NCBI RefSeq assembly: GCF_010091925.1
Contig: NZ_WVID01000010.1
Span: 29,298-93,297 of the forward strand
Origin: Nostoc sp. B(2019)
Lineage (GTDB): Bacteria > Cyanobacteriota > Cyanobacteriia > Cyanobacteriales > Nostocaceae
Length of the DNA: 64,000 bases
Direction: 5' to 3'
Part shown: positions 1 through 8,075 of the stretch, piece after piece
Layout: each line of letters begins with the position of its first letter
Position numbering within the stretch: the first letter of the stretch is position 1
Translations under genes and position numbers: made by a program
Notes under the pieces: generated by a model
What the model was told of the DNA's origin: nothing
Database searches by the model: none
What the model saw: only the letters and a program-made list of their open reading frames with translations

Positions 1-738
1 AACTAGTGCGATCGTCCCGCTAGATTCTGTGGGGCGTTGGTTAACAAAGTTGTTGATAATTTGTTGACCATTCACCGATAGCCGCACACCATCATCAGCA
101 GTGGTGTAGAAGGTGTAGGTTTCGCTGTACTTGGCCTCTACCTGACCTGTCCATCGCACTGAAAAAGTATCCGCACCTATGGATGTCGCAGGCGAACCGC
201 TACCCCAGTCAAAGTTTACTGCTGCATCTGTACGAGTTAGCTTCAGGTTGGTGAAGTCTTTGTTGTCGTAATACTCTCCTTTGAGTCCTGTACCTGTACC
301 TACCGGGGCTGTGGGGGCTGTAGGAGCTTCACTATAAAGTTGAGATTTAGAAATAATTTCCTTGGTCTGAGAAGAACTTGACCAAGCGAGTTTAGCAACT
401 CCTTCATATCTATCTTCGTAGTACTCCATCTTAATGTCGTACTTCTGACCTGCAACTAGTGCGATCGTCCCGCTAGATTCTGTGGGGCGTTGGTTAACAA
501 AGTTGTTGATAATTTGTTGACCATTCACCGACAGTCGTACACCATCATCAGCAGTGGTGTAGAAGGTGTAGGTTTCGCTGTACTTGGCTTCTACTTGGCC
601 TGTCCAGCGTACTGAGAAGGTATCTGCACCTACTGATGTCGCAGGCGAACCGCTACCCCAATCAAAGTTCACCGCCGCATCTGTACGAGTTAGCTTCAGG
701 TTGGTGAAGTCTTTGTTGTCGTAATACTCTCCTTTTAA
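1..738. repeat. 453-bp in-frame tandem repeat encoding PA14 units
   Basis: The segment starting AACTAGTGCGATCG at position 1 recurs at 454, an offset of 453 bp or exactly 151 codons. Roughly 285 bp of each copy can be compared. Differences are few and mostly in third codon positions, for example GATAGCCGCACACC versus GACAGTCGTACACC. This indicates a duplicated domain kept under purifying selection or homogenised by gene conversion. More copies may lie beyond the left edge. Confidence 0.85.
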
Positions 739-894
739 TCCATTTCCACTAGAGAGCGCACTATCGCTAGCCCTAGCGGTTATGACTGATTTTTGTTCAG
801 TTGTATCTAAAGGCGATTGAGTAGCAACCACTGAACTCGTCTTTGGATCAGTATTTAATAGACTATTAGAGTTAGAACTTGCAAGATTATTCAT
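1..894 (-). CDS. PA14-domain repeat protein, 5' part only
   Basis: The reading frame is open from an ATG at 894 to the window edge (298 codons, no stop), so the C-terminal part is missing. After a Ser/Thr/Asn-rich leader of about 50 residues (starting MNNLASSNSNSLLNTDP) come two PA14-type beta-barrel units. Each begins GLKGEYYDNKDFTNLKLTRT and contains DTFSVRWTGQVEAKYSETY, TTADDGVRLSVNGQ and IMEYYE/IKMEYYED-like segments. PA14 domains bind carbohydrate and are found in extracellular adhesins, glycosidases and lectin-like proteins. I see no classical hydrophobic signal peptide at this start. The two units are 151 residues apart and nearly identical, with mostly synonymous differences. The catalytic or anchoring part, if any, lies outside the window, so enzyme versus adhesin cannot be decided. 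Confidence 0.8.
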   Translation of the reverse strand, partial: MNNLASSNSNSLLNTDPKTSSVVATQSPLDTTEQKSVITARASDSALSSGNGLKGEYYDNKDFTNLKLTRTDAAVNFDWGSGSPATSVGADTFSVRWTGQVEAKYSETYTFYTTADDGVRLSVNGQQIINNFVNQRPTESSGTIALVAGQKYDIKMEYYEDRYEGVAKLAWSSSSQTKEIISKSQLYSEAPTAPTAPVGTGTGLKGEYYDNKDFTNLKLTRTDAAVNFDWGSGSPATSIGADTFSVRWTGQVEAKYSETYTFYTTADDGVRLSVNGQQIINNFVNQRPTESSGTIALV

Positions 895-2651
895 TGAGAT
901 ATATGCCTCATAGCTACGTTAAAATCAACACCCAAATGAATAATGTAGGGTGAGTTTTACATTGATTTTTTTGTAAAAATAAACGCCAATTTATAGTGTG
1001 GTAATTCTAGATGTGAGTTATGAAAATGATTTTTTAAGGAGACGCGCAGCAGATCATAGCAGGGTAATGCAAGCACGCCAACAGAGGAAAAATAGCATTT
1101 CATCCATCATTTAGAACTGCACGAAAATTTTAATTAGCCTGTTATCTTAATGAATCTAAATTTTCGCATTAGTGCCCGCTTTTATTCTATAAATTTGCAA
1201 TCTTTGGCACGTAAAAAACTAGCCTGATGAATTTAATCCAATTAAATCATCAACTAACTATCTACATTAATTGCCCGAAATATGACGTGAATATAGAATT
1301 AGAACAATCTTCTGGCTAAAAAGCAGAAGCTATTTCTACCCAGTAATTTCCTGAAAATAACTAAATAATAGGCTTAACACTACTATATAATCGTTATTTT
1401 TGATAACCCATAATCAAACTAGCATGTAAGTGATGAAGGCTTAGAAACATTAGTGCTTCACAAAGACAGATGCATACTTAGATGTATGAAATCTCAGATT
1501 TTGCCATGTTCATGTAAATTCAGTAATTACTCGGTTTTAACTAATTCATTACATATTTGACACTACATACCAGTACTATGTCTATTTTTTTTAGAAGCAT
1601 TGTTTAAATATTCATATATATATCTAGTTTTTAAAGCTATATCAAAGTTTTTCAAAGCCTTGAATGAAAATAACCAAAATACGGGATAATTACCTGTCTT
1701 CTGGATTACAAAGATAATAAGTATATAAAAATTTTATGAAGAAGACTGTTGATATTTAAAGATTAAAAAAAATATTATAATTATTCGTTTGTTTTATCAC
1801 CATACCATTTCAGCTACTCAGATAATTTTTATAGTTTAATATTATACGACTTTATTATGTGCGCTTAAGTAGTTGGGTACAAATAAACATAATTAGGATA
1901 AAATGAATATACTAGAGCTTAAAGTTTATAAAAAAGAAGTTTTTGACTCTTGATTATTTCTTTCCCATTAACGTTTAATTGTGCCTATATATTGAATAAT
2001 TTTGTAATTTTTGACCTTAGAAGATATTTTAAAAGCCAAGAAGGTATAAAGCTGCCACTCTGAGTAGAGCGTTGGCGCAAGGAAGAATCTAGGGTTTTGG
2101 GCACATACTGAGTACTTCTGGAGCAAGACACTGCTTTATAGCTTGCTTGTCTAGTAGGGGTACACTCAGCTTTGCTGTATGCCCTGCCGGATCTTGCTAC
2201 AGCATGACAACCAAAGACTGTCTTAAAACATCCTCTAACAGAGGAACTTCGACTTACAGGTGGTTGAAGGTGCTAATTGAGATTTGTGCAAGATGTCATA
2301 CCATTTAACGAAAATGCTGATGTAATTCACTTCTCCAGCCTCCCCAGCTCCCCCAGCCTGCCTAAATGTATCGACCCTAAAGTGAAAACGGTATCAGTAA
2401 CGAGTAAAGGTTGAATTTAAACTCTTTATCCTTTCCTTCCACACTTGACTAAAAGATATTGAGCCACTTCCTTGACTCTGAATACCCAGAAACCTTGTTC
2501 TAACTGCGAGCGCATATATTTGTTACAAAAACCAATAAAGATAGATTATTAACTTAAAGTAGGAAAAATCACAAGTTTGACGTTGCACATTCCCACTTTC
2601 CCCTAGACTAAGGGCAGCAACTTTGTTCAAACTGGCTGAGGAAAGTAGACT
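895..2651. other. Long AT-rich intergenic region
   Basis: About 1.75 kb without a convincing gene. The part up to about 2040 is very AT-rich with short A/T runs and only tiny open frames. From about 2040 to 2400 the sequence is more GC-balanced, which could be an old gene remnant, but I recognise no protein. The region holds the promoter of the minus-strand PA14 gene at its left end and of mgtE at its right end. Confidence 0.5.
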
Positions 2652-4052
2652 TTGACTGAGACAAACAATTTAACCTTATCCCTCCAGAATGTCTCACGCA
2701 GGGAATTGCGAGATTTAGTGCGAACTCAGCTGCAAATGCTGCTGGAAGTGGAGGATTTGCAGGGAGCAAAAGCTATTCTGGTACCTGTCCAACCTGCGGA
2801 TATTGCCGAGGCAATTGAGGGTTTGCCAGAAGCAATGCACGCTTTGGCTTTTCGCTTGCTTTCAAAGGATGAAGCAATTGAGGTTTATGAACATCTCGAC
2901 TACAGCGTCCAAGAACGGCTAATTGAAGAACTGAGAAGTCAGGATGTGCGTGACATTGTAGATAAAATGTCGCCGGATGACCGAGCTAGGTTATTTGATG
3001 AATTACCGGCAAAAGTCGTTAATCGCCTGCTAGAACAACTGAGTCCAGCGGAACGCCAAGCTACGGCCCAGCTATTGGGTTATGAAGCTGATACAGCTGG
3101 GCGAATCATGACGCCAGAGGTAATGTCACTAAAAGAAAATTTTACGGCATCTCAAGCACTAGAGCGGATTCGCAACTTAGCTAATGCCAGTGAAATGATT
3201 TACTACCTTTACATTACTGATGCGGAAAGGCATTTATCAGGGATTTTGTCACTGCGTGAGTTGGTGACGGCTCAACCGGAGCAAACGATTGGCGAAATTA
3301 TGACCCGTGATGTGGTGTTTATCCACACTGATACAGATCAAGAAGAGGTTGCAAGATTAATTCAGAGATATGATTTTTTGGCCGTGCCTGTGGTAGACCG
3401 AGAACATCGTCTAGTGGGTATCGTCACTGTGGATGATGTGATTGATATTTTGCAACAAGAAACCACCGAGGATATCTATGCCTTGGGTGGAGGTGTGCAG
3501 TCGGGTGGTGACAACTACTTTCAGATGAATTTACTGGAAGTTGCTCGTAAACGAGTTGTGTGGTTGTTAGTTTTATTGATAACTAATACGATTACAGGCA
3601 CAATTATTAAGTCACAAGAAGAGCTTTTGACAAAAGTGGTAGTGTTGACTGCATTCATCCCTTTGCTGACTGGTACTGGCGGTAACGTGGGTGCTCAGTC
3701 TTCCACAGTAGTGATTCGCGGGATGAATACTGATGAAATCCGATCGCTTGGAGCATTACAGGTGATTGGAAGAGAAGCGATCGCTGGGGCGTTGCTGGGA
3801 GTTATGCTAGGTACGATCGCCACTGTCTGGGCTTACTTTTTACAAGGACAGTTAGAGGTAGCGATCGCTGTAGGCACTAGTTTGGTAGCTATTTCTCTTT
3901 TAGCTTCTATCTCTGGTTCTGCACTGCCGTTTTTATTCCGCTTCCTCCGCTTAGATCCTGCATTAATGTCAGCTCCATTTATTACCACAGCAGTTGATGT
4001 AGTGGGCGTTTTGATTTACTTCAATTTGGCGCGGGTAATTTTGAAATTATGA
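2652..4052 (+). CDS. mgtE: Magnesium transporter MgtE
   Basis: MgtE is a homodimeric inner-membrane Mg2+ channel gated by intracellular Mg2+. The 466-residue length is normal. The order is a MgtE N-terminal helical domain (about residues 35-135, with AIEGLPEAMHALAFRLL and DDRARLFDELP), two CBS domains (about 140-265, with GRIMTPEVMSLKENFTA and VDREHRLVGIVTVDDVIDIL), and a C-terminal membrane domain of about five helices (285-466). The membrane domain contains the conserved pore-region segment LTGTGGNVGAQSSTVVIRG. The start is TTG, preceded by GAGGAAAG at proper spacing; no in-frame ATG lies nearby upstream. It is a single gene, with intergenic DNA on both sides. The family assignment is firm. 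Confidence 0.96.
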   Translation: MTETNNLTLSLQNVSRRELRDLVRTQLQMLLEVEDLQGAKAILVPVQPADIAEAIEGLPEAMHALAFRLLSKDEAIEVYEHLDYSVQERLIEELRSQDVRDIVDKMSPDDRARLFDELPAKVVNRLLEQLSPAERQATAQLLGYEADTAGRIMTPEVMSLKENFTASQALERIRNLANASEMIYYLYITDAERHLSGILSLRELVTAQPEQTIGEIMTRDVVFIHTDTDQEEVARLIQRYDFLAVPVVDREHRLVGIVTVDDVIDILQQETTEDIYALGGGVQSGGDNYFQMNLLEVARKRVVWLLVLLITNTITGTIIKSQEELLTKVVVLTAFIPLLTGTGGNVGAQSSTVVIRGMNTDEIRSLGALQVIGREAIAGALLGVMLGTIATVWAYFLQGQLEVAIAVGTSLVAISLLASISGSALPFLFRFLRLDPALMSAPFITTAVDVVGVLIYFNLARVILKL

Positions 4053-4069
4053 TTAGTCAAGAGTCAATA

Positions 4070-4158
4070 GGAGCCAGTGCGTTGGGGAGACACTGCGTTG
4101 CGCGGGTTAAGAGTGTTGTTCGCTCTTAGCGTTCCCGCAAGGGTAGCAACTGGCGTTC
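4070..4158. repeat. Palindromic mini repeat (GCCAGTGCGTTG family)
   Basis: A segment bounded by AGCCAGTGCGTTG and AACTGGCGTTCA can fold back on itself and contains a second, nested ACACTGCGTTGCGCGGG. The same ends occur at 32855-32895, and a shorter relative sits inside the Uma2 gene at 15516-15558. This appears to be one dispersed non-autonomous repeat family. Confidence 0.55.
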
Positions 4159-4175
4159 AGGAGTCAAAAATAATC

Positions 4176-4200
4176 ACTTTTGACTTTTGACTTTTGACTA
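4176..4200. repeat. Short heptamer tandem repeat (TTTTGAC)
   Basis: Three and a half copies of ACTTTTG/TTTTGAC in tandem. Similar AGTCAAA/GAGTCAA heptamer tracts lie at 25894, 32900 and 50523, matching the short tandemly repeated repetitive sequences known from Nostocales genomes. Confidence 0.7.
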
Positions 4201-4218
4201 TGGACTTTGCACAACGAT

Positions 4219-4476
4219 TTATAATTCTGATGCTGTATCTGGGGCAACGATTTCGCCAGTACCCAATTGTAGTATCAAGTCTTGGTCGGTAATCAGTTCG
4301 CTGAGTTCCTTCACTTGCAAATTCATTTCTTCACAAGCTTGTCTGAGTTCTCGTGCAAATTTGTTGAGATCATCACCATAGCCACATTGATAGGCAGCTG
4401 TTTCGATTCCCTGCTTAGCATTTGCTCTAGCACAATCCACTAGTTCTGTGCCCTGCAATGGTGTAGGAGATGCCAT
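4219..4476 (-). CDS. Conserved small cyanobacterial hypothetical protein
   Basis: An 85-residue soluble acidic protein starting MASPTPLQGTELVDCARAN, with ATG at 4476. It contains two short helical segments (YQCGYGDDLNKFARELRQAC and MNLQVKELSELITDQ) and three cysteines, and has no signal peptide or membrane helix. The composition and clear ATG suggest a genuine gene, but I do not recognise a named domain. It is transcribed divergently from the 3' flank of mgtE and towards it. The function is unknown. Confidence 0.7.
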   Translation of the reverse strand: MASPTPLQGTELVDCARANAKQGIETAAYQCGYGDDLNKFARELRQACEEMNLQVKELSELITDQDLILQLGTGEIVAPDTASEL

Positions 4477-4640
4477 AGACGTAATATTCTTTCTTGCGTT
4501 TGCTGTTAGACAGCTTACCAGTCTTTCAGCATTGATTCATCTCTCCAATGGATGACGATGGAGATAGAATTAATAGTGGAAGTGAGGAGTTAAAAATGCA
4601 AATTTTGTAGCTCCTCACTCAGAGTTATTATTTTTTTTGC

Positions 4641-5495
4641 TTAACCGTTAACTACTTCTCCACCATTAGGATGTAACACCTGACCGGACATATAAGAAGC
4701 GTCATCAGAAGCTAAAAATACATAGCTGGGTGCTACTTCTTCTGGTTGTCCGGCTCTTTGCATTGGCACTTGTTTACCGAAGTTTGTAACTTTCTCTTCG
4801 GGAAAAGTTGCAGGAATTAAAGGTGTCCAAATCGGCCCAGGAGCCACAGCATTGACACGAATACCCTTTTCAATTAAATTCTGAGATAGGGAACGAGTAA
4901 AAGCAACGATTGCACCTTTTGTAGAAGAATAATCAAGTAGTTGCGGACTGCCTTTATAAGCTGTTACCGATGTCGTGTTAATGATAGAACTACCTTTTTG
5001 CAAGTGCTTGAGTGCAGCTTTAGTCAAGAAAAACATAGAGAAAATATTAGTGCGGAAAGTTCGCTCTAACTGTTCTTTGCTGATATCCTCGATACTTTCT
5101 TGCGGATGCTGTTCGGCGGCGTTATTGATGAGAATATCGAGTTTACCAAACTCATCCACTGTTTGTTGTACAGCCTGCTGACAAAAGCTTTCGTCGCCAA
5201 TATCGCCTGCTATAAGTACTGCACGACGTCCTTGTTTTTCTACCAGTTGCTTTGTTTCTTTAGCGTCGTCGTGTTCGTTAAGATACATAATGGATACGTC
5301 TGCACCTTCCTTAGCAAATGCGATCGCTACAGCACGACCTATACCACTATCTCCACCCGTAATCAATGCTACTTTGCCTTTTAATTTGTCACTTCCTTTG
5401 TACTGAGAATCGTCGGCTTTAGGTTTTGGCGTCATTTCTGATTCAACGCCTGGTAATTCTTGACTTTGTGGTGGTTGTAATGCTTGTTCTGCCAT
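4641..5495 (-). CDS. SDR-family oxidoreductase (YhxC/YdaD type)
   Basis: An NAD(P)-dependent short-chain dehydrogenase of the longer SDR group often annotated as a stress-related general oxidoreductase or glucose-1-dehydrogenase-like enzyme. The nucleotide-binding TGGDSGIGRAVA lies about 45 residues from the start. INNAAEQHPQ and the catalytic YSSTKGA (YxxxK) follow, and the substrate loop starts VAPGPIWTPLIP. The proline-rich leader (SQELPGVESEMTPKPK) is typical of this subgroup. I place the start at ATG 5495 (284 aa). The open frame extends 147 nt further upstream, but that stretch runs through a perfect 15-bp hairpin at 5542-5582 and does not look coding. The physiological substrate is unknown. 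Confidence 0.9.
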   Translation of the reverse strand: MAEQALQPPQSQELPGVESEMTPKPKADDSQYKGSDKLKGKVALITGGDSGIGRAVAIAFAKEGADVSIMYLNEHDDAKETKQLVEKQGRRAVLIAGDIGDESFCQQAVQQTVDEFGKLDILINNAAEQHPQESIEDISKEQLERTFRTNIFSMFFLTKAALKHLQKGSSIINTTSVTAYKGSPQLLDYSSTKGAIVAFTRSLSQNLIEKGIRVNAVAPGPIWTPLIPATFPEEKVTNFGKQVPMQRAGQPEEVAPSYVFLASDDASYMSGQVLHPNGGEVVNG

Positions 5496-5541
5496 AAAAC
5501 TATTCCAGTAGTAAAAAAGAACCGACAATTGACAAATTCCC

Positions 5542-5582
5542 AAAAGTAAACCTTGGATCGATTCAACCCAAGGTTTACTTTT
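5542..5582 (-). terminator. Perfect 15-bp hairpin upstream of the SDR gene
   Basis: AAAAGTAAACCTTGG (5542-5556) and CCAAGGTTTACTTTT (5568-5582) are perfectly complementary with an 11-nt loop. A T-run follows on the plus strand and a shorter T stretch on the minus strand, so it can act as a bidirectional Rho-independent terminator. There is no protein gene it would obviously terminate. Just upstream on the minus strand lies GGGTGGAAACACCC, a second small hairpin with a GAAA loop, so the pair could be the 3' end of a small RNA. Confidence 0.6.
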
Positions 5583-5650
5583 TGCTCTGGCTCCCACTTG
5601 CCATTTGCAACTTAGGGTGTTTCCACCCCAGATACCTACCAAACGTACTA
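5542..5650 (-). ncRNA. Candidate small RNA upstream of the SDR gene
   Basis: Read on the minus strand, 5650 to 5542 contains the hairpin GGGTGGAAACACCC, about 40 nt of single-stranded-looking sequence, and the 15-bp terminator hairpin. The GGAAACA core recalls the loop motif described for the cyanobacterial Yfr2 sRNA family, but that resemblance rests on one short motif. I cannot identify a strong promoter. Alternatively this is only a 5' leader with an attenuator for the SDR gene. Confidence 0.25.
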
Positions 5651-6344
5651 ATTACTGCAAACTGTACGTGACTTTGGTTATTTATCCACACTCCAGACAC
5701 CCACTTTTACTCTGACCACGAAAACAAGTACACAACTCTCTGAACTGATGAAGGATTTATCCTTTTCATCTGTTTTTAAGTTAGCTGTAAATACTACTGA
5801 AGTTTATCGCTCTCTAGAGGGAAACCAAGCTCAAATTTGCTCAACCTTAAGATGTAAAATAAATTAAGAAAAATTATGTCATTTGAAATATAAAGTATGT
5901 TTTTTATCTTTTATGTAAGCCTGTTTTTAGGTAATAGACAATATAGATTTTAACCTTCCCAGTTATAGGTTCAAAAATAGCTTAATTATGCTATTTTCGT
6001 TAAGATTAATTCAGGTGTATATATTCTGAGAACCTTACAGCACCTTGCCGCCAAGATTCTCTAGAATACCTACATCAACGAATTTAGTGTTAGGCATAAG
6101 TGTATTTAATTGGTAAATTCGCATACTAGTATTCTGGGGTTAAGGGGATTTCCATTATTTGATATTCAACGTTTGGGACTGTTTAAGCGATCGCTAAATC
6201 TATAGTTTTGTCTTTTGCTCAAAAACAGAGACGACCTTTTACAAAAAGATACATTCTCTAGGTTGAATATTAGCACTTCTAAATTGGGGTTTGGGACATA
6301 CCAGAGTAGTAAAGCAGTGTTGGAATTAAGATGGGAAAAGGGTT
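5651..6344. other. Intergenic region, divergent promoters
   Basis: About 690 bp between the minus-strand SDR region and the plus-strand ligase gene. It is AT-rich, has one GCGATCGC near 6187, and I see no ORF or repeat of note. Confidence 0.5.
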
Positions 6345-7946
6345 ATGGCAACAATTAATCTTTCAGAATTAGAGCAGTGTGATCAGTTTCGCCATTTGCA
6401 ATCAACTTTGCGCGAACGTTGGAAAACTATCGAATTATTTGACAATAGTGAAGCAGATATTTTAGTTGTTCCCTCCTTGAGTATCGACCAGCGCGAACTC
6501 CAAAAAATTGCCGGCTGTGAACATTATGAAGAACGATTACTATTTTCCTTGATGCGCTTACGGAATCCCCGAACTAGGCTGATTTATGTCACATCAGTAC
6601 CACTGCATCCCAGTATTATTGAATACTATTTACAACTTTTGCCCGGAATTCCCTTTTCTCATGCTCGCAATCGCTTGCTGCTACTTTCTACTTATGATTC
6701 CTCTCTTAAACCCCTAAGTCAAAAGATTTTAGAACGTCCGCGTTTACTAGAGCGAATTCGTCAAGCTTTGAGGCTGGAAAAATCATTTATGATCTGCTAC
6801 AATTCAGCGTCATGGGAAGGCGAATTGTCTGTAAAATTGGGTGTACCACTTTACGCAGCTGCACCAGATTTGCAGATTTGGGGTAGTAAAAGTGGAAGTA
6901 GGCAAATTTTTGCTGAAAGCGGAGTACCACATCCAGATGGCAGTAAAAAAGTTTGGAATTCCGCAGATTTAGCAGAAGTTACTGCCGATTTGTGGGAACG
7001 CCAACCGACATTACAACGCATAGTAGTAAAACTCAACGAAGGCATTTCTGGAGAAGGAAATGCGCTGCTAGATCTCAGACCAATTGCGAGTGTCGCACCA
7101 GAGCAAAGTTCTCATGCCCAAAGGGTAGCAGCAATTAGCGATCGCTTCTCAAGTTTGCGCTTTCAAGCCAAACAAGAGACTTGGGAAAATTTTTCGGGAC
7201 GAATCCCGGAATTAGGCGCAATTGCTGAAGCATTTGTGGAAGGGGAAATTAAGCGATCGCCTAGTGTCCAAGGACGAATTACACCCACTGGCGAAGTCGA
7301 AATCCTTTCAACCCACGACCAAATTCTCGGCGGGCCAGACGGTCAAATTTATCTTGGTTGTCGATTCCCCGCTGATGAAAGCTATCGATTGCAATTACAG
7401 CAATTGGGGTTAAAAGTTGGCAGAAAGCTTGCAGAGAAAGGCGCTTTAGAACGGTTTGGAGTAGACTTTATCACTGTTGATCAGGGTAATCAAGGGTGGG
7501 ATATTCAGGCGATTGAAATTAACCTGCGTAAAGGCGGTACTACTCATCCTTTCATGACCTTGAAATTATTAACTAACGGTCGCTATGACCTTTCCACAGG
7601 CTTATTTTACAGTCAGCAAGGTCGTCCCAAATACTACATTGCCACCGACAATCTGCAAAAAGACCGCTATCGCGGATTATTAGCTAATGATTTGATGGAT
7701 ATCATCGCTCACCACAGATTGCACTTTGATAGTGGTACTGAGACAGGAACAGTGTTTCATCTCATGGGTTGTCTTTCCCAGTTTGGCAAATTGGGATTAA
7801 CTAGTATCGGTGATTCCCCACAACAAGCAGAAGAAATTTATAACAAAGTTGTCAAAGTTCTGGATGAAGAAACTCGCAGTAATAATAGTGATTTACCCTT
7901 GTTCTCGAATTACGCTTTTCCCGGTAGTTGGGATGGATATGATTGA
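6345..7946 (+). CDS. PGM1-like ATP-grasp peptide ligase family protein
   Basis: A 533-residue cytosolic protein resembling the cyanobacterial family annotated as peptide ligase PGM1-related (ATP-grasp amide-bond-forming enzymes related to the pheganomycin ligase). The N-terminal about 180 residues look like a Rossmann-type pre-ATP-grasp domain (LIYVTSVPLHPSIIEYYLQL). The ATP-grasp core follows with IVVKLNEGISGEGNALLDL (ATP-binding loop), a large lid, and metal- and ATP-binding residues around IEINLRKGGTTHPFM. The start ATG has AAAGGG upstream. No biosynthetic partners such as a precursor peptide, NRPS or transporter are next to it, so the substrate cannot be inferred. The Ser/Thr kinase gene begins 130 bp downstream on the same strand. 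Confidence 0.8.
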   Translation: MATINLSELEQCDQFRHLQSTLRERWKTIELFDNSEADILVVPSLSIDQRELQKIAGCEHYEERLLFSLMRLRNPRTRLIYVTSVPLHPSIIEYYLQLLPGIPFSHARNRLLLLSTYDSSLKPLSQKILERPRLLERIRQALRLEKSFMICYNSASWEGELSVKLGVPLYAAAPDLQIWGSKSGSRQIFAESGVPHPDGSKKVWNSADLAEVTADLWERQPTLQRIVVKLNEGISGEGNALLDLRPIASVAPEQSSHAQRVAAISDRFSSLRFQAKQETWENFSGRIPELGAIAEAFVEGEIKRSPSVQGRITPTGEVEILSTHDQILGGPDGQIYLGCRFPADESYRLQLQQLGLKVGRKLAEKGALERFGVDFITVDQGNQGWDIQAIEINLRKGGTTHPFMTLKLLTNGRYDLSTGLFYSQQGRPKYYIATDNLQKDRYRGLLANDLMDIIAHHRLHFDSGTETGTVFHLMGCLSQFGKLGLTSIGDSPQQAEEIYNKVVKVLDEETRSNNSDLPLFSNYAFPGSWDGYD

Positions 7947-8075
7947 GCAATTAAAAACTCAACAGTTGTAAATACCGGGGGTTATTTCACTGCAAATCGC
8001 TGCACTTGTGGAGAGCAGTCAAATTTAAAAGCAGAGAAACGCTAAAATCAAGTCAGCCTTTGTATTGTAGCGGTT

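Noticed and set aside
4187-4381. Plus-strand frame overlapping the 85-residue minus-strand gene
   Set aside because: Antisense shadow of the better supported gene; begins inside a heptamer repeat.
5496-5642. N-terminal extension of the SDR protein by 49 residues
   Set aside because: The stretch includes a perfect terminator-like hairpin and does not fit the family; ATG 5495 gives the normal start.
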